From: Tuctoria greenei
Lineage: Eukaryota; Streptophyta; Magnoliopsida; Poales; Poaceae
Length of the DNA: 64,000 bases
Direction of reading: 5' to 3'
Assembly: GCA_036927565.1 (NCBI GenBank)
Contig: JAYESD010000010.1
Location: 37,441,298 to 37,505,297 of the forward strand
Shown piece by piece: positions 11,549 through 23,900 of this stretch. The notes beneath the pieces are model-generated. The model was given only the letters and a program-made list of their open reading frames with translations. It ran no database searches and was not told the origin of the DNA. How positions within the stretch are numbered: position 1 is the first letter of the stretch; each line of letters opens with the position of its first letter. The position numbers and the translations under genes are program-made.

Positions 11549-12566
11549 GATGAGGACATCACTTCTATGGATACAAACAACACTCCATTGAACATACAAG
11601 ATGCAATCAATAGAGTTCACACACAAAAATTAGTTCCAGAGGTGAGCTCGTTCTTATATGTTTCCTTATATATTTTTGAGAATAGATTGCTACCTAATAA
11701 TTTAATTGTAATTAGGATACATGGAGTGATTCAAGGAGTAATTGGAGGAAGGTTTAGGGGCGTACAGGACCAGAGAATACATTCAATGAAGATGGAAACC
11801 AACCCCAACTCAAAATCGTGTCCAACTCAGAGTCCAGGAGTAGTTCGCACTAAAACGGACGTCCAGGATGCATACAAACTCCGTTTTGGACGTTCTACAT
11901 ATGAACAGAAAGGGGAGAGGATAAACGTTCCAATTGCACTAGTCCTATGTCAAAATTCCTTCGGATGCAATAGTAATCATCGAAACAAAATTGAGTTCAG
12001 AAGCTGTCAGGGTGCTGCATCACCGTATTGGGCCATCGAGCCTTGTATGGCGGCGAGTGGGAATCGCGTCGATTCCGGATGGCGCAGTACGGTGGCGCAG
12101 CACCCTGATAGATTCTGAAGTCGATTTTGTTTCAACAATTCCAGTCGACTCCGGATGAATTTTGACATGGGACCAGCGGCATTGGAAATGTTATCCTCTC
12201 TGCTTTCCGTGCATATGTACAACGTCCAAAATGGAGTTTGTATGCGTCCTAGGCGTCCGTTTTAAAGCGAACTACTCATGGACTCCGAGTTGGACATGCT
12301 TTTGAGGTGGGGTCGATTTCCATCTTCATTGAACGTATTTTCTAGTCCTCCACGCCCCTGAACCTTCCTCCAATTACTCCTTGAATCACTCCATGTATCC
12401 TAATCACAATTAAATTATTAGATAGCAAACTATTCTCAAAAATATATAAAGAAACATATAAGAACGAGCTCACCTTTGGAATTAATTTTTGTGTGTGAAC
12501 TCTATTGATTGCATCTTGTATGTTCAATGGAGTGTTGTTTGTATCCATAGCAGTGATGTCCTCATC
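11549..12566. repeat. One-kilobase near-perfect palindrome
   Basis: Base 11549 pairs with 12566, and paired positions keep a constant sum (24115) from the outer edge to at least 12018/12097, so there is no net length difference between arms. The arms, about 480 bp each, meet almost without a spacer near 12057. The outer arm on each side carries a coding-like segment (MDTNNTPLNIQDAINRVHTQ) followed by a GTGAGC splice-donor-like site. RNA across it would fold into one long hairpin. Confidence 0.88.
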
Positions 12567-12818
12567 ATCCTCCCCTTCTTGAATTGGAGTTGTCCTTGAC
12601 TCAAGTTCATCTTCTCTCACATGTTGGTCCAAATGTGCAACACCATCAAATCTTCTTGTATGCATGAAAGGAGGAGGCCAGGGTGGTGGACGGTATAGTG
12701 AACCATTTTCATGTTCTCCATCAAATAAGTGAGCACATTCACTTGAACCAGGATCCCAAACAAATAAACATTGTACCATGTTTGTATGTGCATTTATAAT
12801 GTGCATGATCTCATTATC
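12474..12818 (-). pseudogene. Unassigned captured exon fragment
   Basis: An open minus-strand frame contains CLFVWDPGSSECAHLFDGEH, RPPPWPPPFMHTRRFDGV and MDTNNTPLNIQDAINRVHTQ, ending at AAG|GTGAGC, a good splice donor. The part at 12474-12566 is duplicated in inverted form at 11549-11640, while the rest exists once. It lies between disrupted minisatellite units, so it came in with the palindrome. I do not recognise the parent gene; a DNA transposon or a host gene are both possible. Confidence 0.45.
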
Positions 12819-14706
12819 AGTGATGGACGACGCCGGAGCAGCTAGCTCTAGCACCATCCAGGGGGCCTGTCGTCGACGTCTAAACGACGATGGTGGGCGA
12901 CGCCAGAGCAGCCATCTCCAGCACCTCCCGATGGGCCTGCCATCGATGACTCTACGACGATGGTGGGCGACGCCAGAGCAGCCAGCTCCGGCACCATCCA
13001 GGGGGCCCGCCGTCGACAACTCTATGATGATGGTGGGCGATGCTGGAGCAGCTAACTCCGGCACCACCCAAGGGTCCTACCGTCGACGTTTCAATGACGA
13101 TGGTGGGCGACGTCAGAGCAGCCAGCTCCGGCACCTCCCAAGGGGTCTGCCGTCGATGACTCTACAATGATGGTGGGTGACGCCAGAGCAGCCAGCTCCA
13201 GCACCACCCAGGGGGCCTGTCGTCGATGACTACAATGATGGTGGGCGACGCCGGAGAAGCTAGCTCCATCACCACCCAAGGGGCCTGCCGTCGATGTCCC
13301 ATCATGTTGACGATAGCAACAAGCGCTGATAAGTGAGTACACTCTCCTGCCCCGCTCTTGTTGCTAACAGGGTTCTCTTGTGGTAGCATGTACACCAATT
13401 GCCAACCGTCGATGTGCTACACATCGGTGGTGGATGACACTGGAGCGGCCAGCTCCGGCACCACCTAGGGGGCTTGCCGTCGATGTCTCAATGATGATGG
13501 TGGGCGACGCCGGAGCATCCAGCTTCAGCACCTCCCAAGGGGCCTCCCGTCGATGACTCTACAACGATGGTGGGTGACGCCACAATAGATAGCTCCAACA
13601 CCATCCAGGGAGCCTGCCATCGACGACTCTACGACGATGGTGGGTGACGCAGGAGCAGCCAGCTCCGCACCTCCCAGGGGGCCTGCAGTCGACATCTCAA
13701 CGACGATGGTGGGCGACGCCGGAGCAGCCAGCTTCGGCACCACCCAAGGGGCCTACCATCAACATCCCAACATCTTGACGACAGCAACAAACGTTGATAA
13801 GTGAGTACACTATCCAACCCTGCAATTGTTCCTAACAGGGTTCTCTTGTGGTACATGTACACCAGGGGCCTACTGTCGAAGTGCTGCACATCTGTGGTAG
13901 ACGACAATAGAGCGGCCATCTACGGCACCACCCAGGGGACCTGCCGTCAATGTCTCAATGACGATGTTGGGCAACACTGGAGCAGCCAGCTCTGGCACCT
14001 ACCAAGGGGCCTGCCATCGATGACTCTACGATGATGGTGGGTGACGTCGGAGCAGCCAGATCCGACACCACCCAGGGGGCTTGTCATCGATGACTCTACA
14101 ATAATTGTGGGTGACACCAGAGCAGCCAACTCTGACACCTCCCAAGGGGCCTGTCATCGACGTCTCAACGATGATGGTGGGCGACACCGTAGTAGCCAGC
14201 TCCGGCACCACTCACGGGGCCTACCGTTGACGTCCCTACATGTTAACAACAGCAACAAATGCTGATAAGTGAGTACACTATCCTGCCCTGCTCTTGTTGC
14301 TAACAGGGTTCTCTTGTGGTACCTGTACACCAGGGGCCTACCGTCGAAGTGTTGCACATTGCTGGTGACGATGCCGGAGCAGCCAGCTTTGGTACCATCC
14401 AGGGGGTCTGCCGTCGACGTCTCTACAACAATGGTGGGCGATGTCGGAGCAGCCAGCTCTGGCACCAATCAAAAGGTCTGTCGTCGATGACTCAGCGACG
14501 ATGGTGGTGACGCTGGAGCAGCCAGCTCCAGCATGTCCCAGGGGGTCTGTCGTCGACGTCCCAATGACAACATTGGGCAACATTGGAGCAGCCAGCTTCG
14601 GCACCTCCCAAGGGGCCTGTCATCGATGACTCAACGAAGATGGTGGGCGACGCCAGAGCAGCCAGCTCCGACACCTCCCAGAGGGCCTGCCGTCGACGCT
14701 CCTACT

Positions 14707-15046
14707 AAAACAAAGCTTGGTGCTCCTAGAGGGACTCCACCGAGGTCACCTGCTCAAACTGAACTGCTCCGCTAGGGGCCCGTCGAAGACATCTTGCGAT
14801 CAAGTGGTAGGTGTGCCCAGCCACCTGGCCACTTCTACCAGGGGGCCTCTAAGGGAGTTCCATAGGCAGGACGTCAACTGACGACAAATCGGCCATGTCA
14901 ACTGTGTGATCGTTGGTCCCTCAAAAGTTAATGAACTCGACAAAAGTTCTTCGAGCCCTTACGCAGCTAAGAACTCAGAGCAACAGTTTGAGAAGCACAA
15001 GACAAGCCAAGAAACCAAACACAAAGTCAAATTCATTGAAGAATAT
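14707..15046. other. Non-coding stretch between minisatellite and antisense gene
   Basis: No gene seen. It contains a few decayed relatives of the repeat module (ending CAGGGGGCCT) and the region just past the antisense gene stop. Confidence 0.5.
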
Positions 15047-17937
15047 TTACAAAGGGGCGAACCCCGGATACAAAGACGGGCCACTGACTTCAATCCCTGG
15101 CAAATTTCTGATGACATGTTTGGCAGCATCCTTGACCCATGCCACTGCTTTCTCCTCTCACTCCTCGATGGGGCCCTAAAAAACTGGCTCCAGTGGCATC
15201 TCAGGGTACTGACTCCGGTAGCACACCAGAACATGGGGTGCCACTGTCTCCGCCACCGCTCTTCCCTCGGATTCCAAACGCTGGGCCAGCTGACGCTCGA
15301 GCAGATCGAGCTCTCGGGCGCGACGCTCCGAAGTCTGCTCCCGAGATTGAACATCAAGCTCCAGCAGGAGGAGTTCTTGGTGCATGGGTAGGTGCTGCTC
15401 CCGGTCCCGCGCCAGATTGCTCTCTTGAGGCTCAAGGTCTTCGACGCGAGTCTGCAGCCTGTCTCAATCTGTCGCAGCCCGAGTCATCATTGCCTGGGCT
15501 GCCACCTCTTGCTTGGCAACAACAACCTCCCGCTCGGCAACAGTGGCCTCGCGATGACCCAGGGCCTCCCGACCCTCTTCAAGGGCACGCAGGCGGGCAT
15601 CAGCCCTGTCATTGGTGGCCTTAGCGTCGGCCAGAATCATCTGGGACATGGCGTCCATGGCCTTTGTCAAGCGGTGCCTCAACTCCAGCTCCTCACTCTC
15701 CTTCTGGTACTTCGCCTTCGCCTCGGCGATCCTGGACCTCAAAAGGTCCTCCCAGGCTTGGAGGCGCTCGCTGTTAGCCCGCAGCTTCTCCCACTCTGCG
15801 GCAAGGGCCCCCTGTGCCTGGCGTAGGTTGGACTACACCAGGTTGATGATGGAATGCGCCGAGTCCATCACGTCGAGGCGCTCTCGCTCCGCCGAAGTAA
15901 GGGAAGCTCGCCCGATGATCATCTCGGGAACCTCTTCCTCCCGCGACGGTGAAGGTGAGACCATCAGTACTATGGGCCTCATCCCCGGGGACTGAGTGGA
16001 AGTTGCGGCACTACCCGAAGCAGCAGCACAAACATCGCCCAAGGAGCCACCTGTCGGATCAACAGCCTCAGAGGTCGGGCCCTGAGCTCCCTACGCCGAC
16101 TCCGACATTGCCTCTGGTACAGTGGTCGGAGGTTCCTCTGATACGGTGGCCGGAGATGCTTCACTACCCGCACCAGGGCGCGGACGCCGGAGCAATGCCC
16201 CCCTATACCGAATTGGCGGTGGGCGTCATAGCCTCTGGTGCCGACTTCGGAGCGCTCCGAGACACTACCCCCAGCAGTAAAGGCATCACAACAGCTGACG
16301 TAGACCTGCAAATCAAAATCAAAATTTGTCCAAACAAGAAGAACAGATGTGAAAACAATGCAAGCATTGGTAAGAATGCCTTACTGACGTCCCTGGAAGC
16401 TCCAGTGGGCCTTGAACTTTGGCAGCTCTGAGGCAGGGGGCCCTCTCGACAGTGTGATAGGCGGGGTTGACCCAATCAGACCTCCACCGAAACCACCAAC
16501 AATGCTTCCACCCCCCATCAGCGTGTCACCACCGACTCCAATGGTGCCACTCCCGAATCCTCCTCTCGAGCTGCCGCCGACATCAGCCCAAGGCCTCTTG
16601 GCCTAAGACTCCATGGGTGTAGTGCTCCTGGATCCCTCCTTGGCACCTTGGACTGCACCGATGGCGGAGATGCTGGCCGCCATGCCAGCTGCAGACGATT
16701 GCGGAACCGCCGCTTGATGGGTTGGGCCTTCCATCGAAGAACCACCAACATCCAATGTTGAGGAGGGTTGCTCTGGCAGACGTTGACTTGGAGCCAGGAC
16801 CGCCCGCGGCGGCTCCCTCGTCGACAATCGAGGGTGTTTCTCCTTCGCAACCTCGATCTTCTGGCAACTTCCCCTTCCCTAGGTCGGAGACAGGTGCCTT
16901 CCCCTTCCTTGTGTCAGGGACCGGCGCCTTGCCTTTCCCTCCATCGAAGAGCGCGTCTGGAGCAGGTGTAGACTCCTGTGGAGGGTTGACGATGGTTAGT
17001 CCACGGTCTGCATCGCAAACCTGCTGTGGCGCAAGATCGAGCGTGTCTAGGTTTGACATCTCCTTCAGGATCTTCACCTGAAGGTTCCGATCCGAGCAAA
17101 GCGATGGACAAGACCACGAAAGATTGAAGACGTCAGAAGACATAGGGTCGTCACATGCCTTGGACATTACATCAAACACCTCTTACGGGGTAGTCTCCAT
17201 GTTGTGACCCCGCACCAGCCTGGTGTCGTCCTGCGGCCCGAAGTATAGCCACGCGGGGCGGCTACGATGCTGGAGGGGGCCAGGCACCGACACACGAAGT
17301 CCGCCATTACAATCAGCTCCAACAAACCTTGATCCGCCAAGAATCAGATCCTCTCCATCATCGGGGTATGCGCCTACTCAAACTCTGGGCGCTCCTCCCA
17401 GGTCTTCTTCCTAAGTATCAGCCAGTCGGTGGGCAGGATCATGCGATCGTGGGCATCGGCATGTACGATCACCCAGGCTCTCCTCCAATTGGCCCACTTC
17501 ACTATGAAGAGCAGGGTGATGTACTTGAAGGGGTTGCTGGCCCGATGCTGGAAGTAGTAGGCACCAAGGAAGCTCGTCTTGCTCTTCTTCCTGGACCGCC
17601 TCAGCACGAAGAACTGACAGAACATCGGCACGGACGTGTACACCCCAAAAAACATCTCGCAGAAGTGCGAGAACACTGCCGCCACCACCAGAGAATTCGG
17701 CGACAAGTGGTGAAGCTGGAGCTCGAGCACCTCCAGAAGCATCACCAGGAAGGAGGAAGTGGGAGGAACAAACCCAGAGTACGCATATGACTTGAAGAAG
17801 ATGATCTCTTTCTCCCCCAACTCCAAAGGCAGGGAGTCGAGATAGATCAGATCCCTCTGCTCCTCGTCCTCCCAGCCAAATAGTTGCCTCATGGATGCTA
17901 CGTCCTCTACGGGGGAAGGAGGCAAGGCTGAGTCCAT
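15047..17937 (-). pseudogene. Antisense gene of Tat-C (Transposase_28-like domain plus coiled coil)
   Basis: Starts at the ATG at 17937. Exon 1 contains the 'putative gypsy-type transposon' domain (VPPTSSFLVMLLEVLELQLH, AAVFSHFCEMFFGV, YYFQHRASNPFKY). After a frameshift near 17373 and a stop near 17188 it continues with EVFDVMSKACDDPMSSDVF and GK-rich repeats (KGKAPV). A 79-bp intron follows at 16306-16384. Exon 2 carries a coiled coil (REATVAEREVVVAKQEVAAQ) and the C-terminal block QLAQRLESEGRAVAET shared with the other copies, ending at the stop at 15047-15049. It runs opposite to the element. Function unknown. Confidence 0.72.
16306..16384 (-). other. Intron in Tat-C antisense gene
   Basis: The minus strand shows GTAAGG at the donor and TTTGATTTGCAG at the acceptor, 79 bp, T-rich near the acceptor. 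Position matches the intron in Tat-outer (46605-46681). Confidence 0.7.
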
Positions 17938-18457
17938 TGGAAGGAGTTAATAACCTGAAAGGTGGGGAAAGAGTGAGTGCTCCAGAAGGAAGATGAAGGC
18001 TCGAACGTTGGGGGTGCGTAAGAGAGGAACCACCTTTGCCACAAAGGTTTCCTTTTTAACACCCTGTTGATGTTTGAGTGCACCGTGCAAATTGCATGGG
18101 GCTGAAACTCGCTGCTCAACCTGCAGTGTCCCTGACGGCGGGGCCCAGGTCTCCTATCAAAGAGATTGGCCCGAGTGGACCCCCATCGGAGTAGGCAACC
18201 CTACAATTCCCGTAAAGGCCTAAGTGAAAGCAGCAGAAGCGCAACAGCCACATTGGGAACCGTCGCGATAAAGAAGCTACAACAAGCAAAGATCCTGTCT
18301 TTGCGATCCCTCAACCAAAGGGGGACGCGCGACCACGATAACAGAGGCACACATCGCTTTGTCTAATCAAGACAAAATCAAAAGACAGCGCGAGAAAGCA
18401 GAGATAGGGCTCCGCCTTCAGGCTCATCGCCTCCCCCAGTGTGGACCCAGAGGCCAC

Positions 18458-19540
18458 TGTTGGTACCCAGCATACCGGGTACCCTCGCGCACAAGCTAAA
18501 GCTGCCTAGGAGACCTGCCTTCCTGCCAAGGCAGGGTCCGAGGGTGCCACGTGTCTAGAAGGCCCGGACCCCTCTACCTGAGATGCGGGGTCCGAAGTAT
18601 CCACATGGACCCCAGGGGATAATTCAGCTCCCCCTTGGAGACGAGCTCCCAAGCGACCACATGTCCAGCAGGGCGGGATCCCGCTCCCCCATGGGGAGGG
18701 CTCTAGTGCTGCCACGTGGTTCGAGGCACTAGATAGGCCACCTGCCGCAGAGGTGGACTCCAACTCCGGCAAGTGTCCCACGGCCATGGATCCCCTGCTT
18801 TGCTCAGGAATGGACTTTGGGGATGCCACATGGTCCGCAGATCGGGACCTGGCCTCCCCCGAAGAGGCTAGGTCTCGTGCTGCCACGTACCATGCAACTT
18901 GCCCCGGATGGTGAGTTGCGAGAGTTAAGAGGGTGGTGCGCCTTGTCTAAATCAATCATTGAAGACTCAGGTCTTCTCCAGGTGCACGATGCGGCGCATG
19001 CCAACTGTCAGGTACCGCTGCGCCCAATCGCATCACAGTGAAGGCGTCACAGGCCTACCCCACTCTGCTAAGTCGGTAGCTTGCAGCGACAGAGATTGTT
19101 GTATGGGATATTCCCTGCCATCATCAACGACTACGCATGGTCCAGTGGCGATTGAGGTGGCAAGACAGTGAGTCTTCAAGCCACAGTAAGAGGAAGCTTA
19201 TGCGAGAAGCCTTAGATCTTTAGGATAAGATCGCCCCGGGGCCACCTCTCAGGCCTCTCATCCCACTTGTAAGGCGTTTGGCCTTGTCTATAAAAGGACC
19301 TGACTGCCACCGTTACAAAGGATCCCCAATCTATGCATTGACACACACACACACACTAGCAATACAACCTCACTGTGGAGTGGAGTGTTACGCTCTTGGA
19401 GCCCGAACCACGTAAAAACCACAATCTCACACTCTCATACGCGCTATCACTCGATAGAGGACTATGCCATGCCGATCAAAGAACCTCTGTGGGCTGCTCC
19501 TTAGCAGATCCGGGGGAAGTGTGGCATTAACACTACGACA
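18458..19540 (+). mobile_element. 3' LTR of Tat-C
   Basis: Starts TGTTGGTACCC and ends CACTACGACA, preceded by the Tat polypurine-like context GACCCAGAGGCCAC. TATA box CTATAAAAGG at 19288-19297, then a short (AC)8 at 19341-19356. Same family as 8081-9333. Its right end abuts copia integrase sequence. Length 1083 bp. Confidence 0.85.
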
Positions 19541-19556
19541 CCATCTAAGGCCCTCA

Positions 19557-20978
19557 TCAGTGAGGGTTTAGGAGAAACACAGTGGTGGTCACCGCTTCCC
19601 CCAAAACCTCACCAGCATTCTCCTCTCCTTCAACAATGCTCATGTCATGGCGAGCACTATCTGGTTCCGACGCTCCATGACACCATCCTATTGCGGCGAG
19701 TAGGGGTCGTGAATTGCCTTTGTACTCCTTTGTTGGCGTAGTAGTGGGCGAACTCCTTCGTTGTGAACTCACCGCCATTGTGCATGCATAGTACACGCAA
19801 CGGTCGTCCCATCTTCAATTCAGCCGCCGTCTCAATGTTCTTGATGCCAAACGTAGCATCCCCCTTGGTGATGAGGAACCTGATCCACATGAAATGTGTT
19901 GCGTCGTCAACGAGCAGGAGGAAGTATCGTTGTCCTTCTAGTGTAGCCAGAGCAATTGGTCCACAGAGATCTCCATGGACCAAATCGAGTGCCGCCTAAA
20001 CCCTGTACTTGGACTGGGTGGGAAATGGCGTGCGTCGTTGCTTGGTGATGAGGCACACATCATAGATGCCCTCCCGGTGGTCGCTGAACTCTGGCAACCC
20101 ATTCACCATCCCGTGGCAGCTCAGCTGGCGCATCACTTCATGGCCAATTTGGTCGTAGCGCACGTGCCAGCGATGCTGCTCCTCTCCATGTCGCACAGCA
20201 AGGCAGACACCACGGGCGACGTTCGTCTGCAGCACGTACAGGTGGTTTGCTCCTCTACTGACCTTGATGGGAAGGCGACTCCGGCAATCCCAAATCCACA
20301 TTACCCCCTTCTCAATCTGAACCTTGCATTCGCTGCGGTCTAATTGACCGAGCGATATGATGTTGTTCTTGAGACAGAGGATGAGGAGCACCCCAGCGAG
20401 CTTGATCTTCTCTCCCATGCTTGCCTTGAAGGCCACTGCTCCTCTCCCTTTGATTTGGACCACCTATCCGTCGCCAAACCTCACTGCCCCCTGCACCGTG
20501 CAATTGAGTTCAGAGAAGACATCTATCCTCCCTGTCATGTGACTCGTCGCACTGGTGTCCAAGTACCACCCTACTACTTGAACACCGTCGTTGTCGGAGC
20601 CAAGAAAAGCATGTGCTTCTTGATCCTGCAGATGAAGATTATTTGGTGGCAGCAGCGTAACAGATTCATCATCGACCTTTGAGACATGCACCATCAGCAG
20701 TGCCTCTTCATCCTCCTCCTTGCGGGCAAGCTTCGCCTGCTCCTTGCGCAGAGAATGGCAATCGCGGGCCCAATGGTCATTCTTGCCACAATTGTGGCAA
20801 ATGTTTTTTTACACTCTTCTTCTTCTTTGGTCCACCCTTTCAATTCTTCGATCTGGACGTGTTGGATCCTGATTTGGAGCCTTCCTGCCCCTGCTTCTCC
20901 TTCAATCGTGTCTACCATTGCTCCTACGTGAGCAATAGCTTGCCTCCGGGCGCCGAATCCTCCTCATCATCACCATGG
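19557..20978 (-). pseudogene. Copia-2 gag end, protease and integrase
   Basis: In order on the minus strand: a CCHC zinc knuckle (CHNCGKNDHWARDC, CX2CX4HX4C) near 20800, then a protease with YLDTSATSHMTGR, where the usual DTG reads DTS. Next is GAG-pre-integrase with RWHVRYDQIGHEVMRQL and integrase with MVHGDLCGPIALATLEGQRY, FLLLVDDATHFMW and a glutamate region NGGEFTTKEFAHYY. Frameshifts occur after TTPTRR and stops occur at about 20000 and 20460. Not functional. Confidence 0.85.
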
Positions 20979-23900
20979 TGTGGGGACCGGTGTCCACACT
21001 TTCCAGGAATCACCTTGGGTGGTGCCGTGCAATGCGGCACCCAACAGCACACATGTAAAGGAACATGTATTACATAAATCATTTGCTGAAATTTACAAAG
21101 ATGTTTTGTTTAGTTTATATAAAAATAAACTACAGTGGAAGATAAGATTACAACTCTCGTACTCAAGTCTGATAAGCAAAAGAGAAGTCGCCCAGCCCAC
21201 GGATGCTCCTCACTAGCCACAAATATCAAATAGGAGCGGCATGGTTCTCCATGAGTATACCGCTCGGAGAGTTCCGAGTCTCATCGGACAACCATAAACA
21301 TAGACATAGAGGTTAGTACCTGCAAAACAACTTATATAGCAAACGTGAGCATGAAGGCTCAGCAAGACTTAACCGTCTCACCTAAACATGGAACTCTACA
21401 TGAGGGTAAAGACATAAACATAGGATGACATATTTACATAATGGACTCGCCTAAATGTGTATCCTTATTTTCAGATTTATTAGCAGCAGCTTAAACCTTG
21501 TGTGGGCAACATCGTAACTCCACAATCATACAAGAAACACTTCATCACGATGCTGCATGCCCAAGGTGGAAAAATAAATTTAGAGTGCACAATACTAATA
21601 CATACACATAGCAATACAATGACAATATAATGTTCATAACAGCAGTAATTAATCCTCATCTCGAGTGCAAGTATTAACTACGTCACAACTCATTGAACAA
21701 GTGGTACTTATAACCGCGAGGGATGGTGATTCGAATCAAAGATACCCGGAATACATGACACGTACACCCGTACTGGAAATCACGTAGGCGCACTCCACGG
21801 ACGTCGTATGCAGCCACCTTTCTCAAGTTCCGCCCAAGTTGAATCGATTCAATTGTCTAGGACAGTATTCCCACTCACGGTGCACCTTTCCACTGTGAAG
21901 ATGTCATGAGCGAGTTTCCGTCTACTGTGCTACGGCCGAAAGCCTGAGGCAATCAAAAAAGTCTCAACAAAGGTTTCCCATGGTACATCGGTTTCCTGGA
22001 CCCCATATATCTAGTATGACTCCGGTACAGTTCAAACTTGCTCAGCAAGGCGGCATACGGATCAGTCCTTAACCAACACAGGCAAGGCTACGCACCCAAG
22101 ACCACGTCTTGCTGCATCTCACGCCCCTGTCCGGTCTCATATTCAGATTACTACTCCATTTCTTTGAACCAATCTTGTGTGAAAAAGTCCTAGCCATGCA
22201 AGTAGATTCCAACTACTCGACTTCTACTGATTCCTATACAACATTTAGCATAGCATAGTCTACACGATGACTTAACAACTATCCAAATACTTCATGGGGT
22301 GATCTGGTCATGCAAGTGGATTTTCAATCATCTTAGCCCTAATGGACATAACTCACCCTAGACATAGGTGATACAAATCAAAATTTTGTAATAGCGCTTA
22401 AATGCAAACTGGGGCTTGCCTGGCTGCAAGAAGATATCAAAGTTAATATCCAGAGGGATAACTTCAAGTGGCTCCGGGGTCCTCTCGAGCTCGGCAACTA
22501 ATCGATATGCAAAGAATAATGCAAGTGAATCAATACCGATATTATGATATAGCTCAAAGGAAAGACAGTTAGGTAGATGAAATTAATATCACTGGTTCTG
22601 GAAATTTTATAGAGGATACTAGGTACTATGAGTGAGGTTCTGGCCAAAATTGGGCTAAGTTCGTGGAAGTCTCTGTTGTATAAAATTCAATGTACATAAA
22701 CCCTTCCCAGAATTTTTATGGGCAATCTGGGACTTTAACATGGCCAAAAGTTGGTTTTCTGTTTAGAGGAGGTCACGAGTGACTCAAAAATAAAATTTTA
22801 TAATTTTCTAGGAATTATACTGTGAGATATTGAATTTAGAAGTTTGGACAATTTGCTGAATGTTTCTGGACATTTTAGAATTTTCAGGCACATATTGATT
22901 GGAAACAAAATTTGGCTATTCAAATCAACTCAAATGGACCTGAAACTTTTACTGGAACTTAAGGGAATTATTTAGAATGATTTGGCCAAGCTTGGGAATT
23001 TTTGAATGAATGAAGCATCAGGAACTAATTTTAATAGCATTTTTATTCATGGAATTATTGAGGACAAATTAATGATTTTCATACAGATCCAAGTGCACCA
23101 CTTGAAAGTATAGATCATCCTGGTTCCAAAAAAATTTATTTGGGAATTTTTTGACAAGTATTCTAGGAGATATTGATTTTTTTTAAGTTGGAACCAAATC
23201 AGGAATTTAATTTAAATTGGAATTTTTGAATAAAGAAGGGGGCCCACGGGTTTAAATGGATCAGTCGCATTCAAGCCACAAAGGGGCCACAGAGATAATG
23301 GGCGTGGCCACACTGGATCCATTGCCGCAGCAAATCGGTGCGATGCGCCAACCCACTGACGACCGGGCCCCACCGGCTCGTCCTATACCTCACAATCGAA
23401 CGCGCCAGGGGTGCTAAGTGGATCTTGAAACTCGCCGCCCCCACCTAAATTCGATGGGGATCTCGATGGTGAGGCTCCCAACGGCGATTGACGGCCGGAA
23501 ATGGTGGAGCAACGGCGGCAGCGGAACCTAGGGTTCCGGCCATGTCGGTCGGGCCCTACGGTGCTCTATTTCGCACGGGAAAACTTCCAAATTATTCCTA
23601 GAAACCTAGGGAGCCTGTATGATGGTGCTAAGTGCGGTGAAAACTCATGGAAACAAGATTTTGCCGGCGAGGTGGGTGGGCTCCAACCGGCGGCTAGGAA
23701 AATTCATATTCCGAGGTGTCCAATCGGTGGTTTTCGATGGGGTTTATCTAAGGGTTTGCGCCTGGAGGTTTGGAAACTATAATCTAACTAGCTCATATGA
23801 TTGTCACACCTAGAAAACAAATTAAAGGGGAGACCTAGGTAGGTTGATATCACGAGCTCGTCGGGAAAAATGGAAATACGGGTGCTACACTATATGGAAA

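Larger units (their letters stand above)
11161..14706 (+). repeat. Hairpin minisatellite (about 70-bp units) in Tat-C
   Basis: More than twenty degenerate units of about 70 bp, each containing GATGGTGGGCGACGCC and the inverted repeat CCGGAGC-AGCCA-GCTCCGG, then CCGTCGA(C/T)G. They are grouped into blocks separated by a second module (CTCTTGTTGCTAACAGGGTT...) at about 11290, 11460, 13350, 13830 and 14285. The array is interrupted by a palindromic insertion at about 11544-12818. Shorter versions occur in Tat-inner (56130-56400) and Tat-outer (63030-63200). Confidence 0.88.
9991..19540 (+). mobile_element. Tat-C: pol-deleted Tat element with antisense gene
   Basis: The right-hand part of a plus-strand Tat element. 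It holds a protease fragment, a deletion of reverse transcriptase through integrase, 3' non-coding sequence, a long hairpin minisatellite with an embedded palindrome, the antisense gene (minus) and the 3' LTR. Everything upstream of mid-protease is cut off by element X at 9990. It lies in the integrase of a copia element (19541 onward). Predicted target duplication CCATC at 19541-19545. Confidence 0.75.

Noticed and set aside
11477..12118. 213-codon plus-strand ORF
   Set aside because: It crosses the minisatellite edge and one palindrome arm, reading through a splice-donor-like site. Composition does not suggest one protein.
12830..14706. CRISPR-like array
   Set aside because: Spacers are not unique, unit length drifts and the context is a plant retrotransposon; it is a minisatellite.
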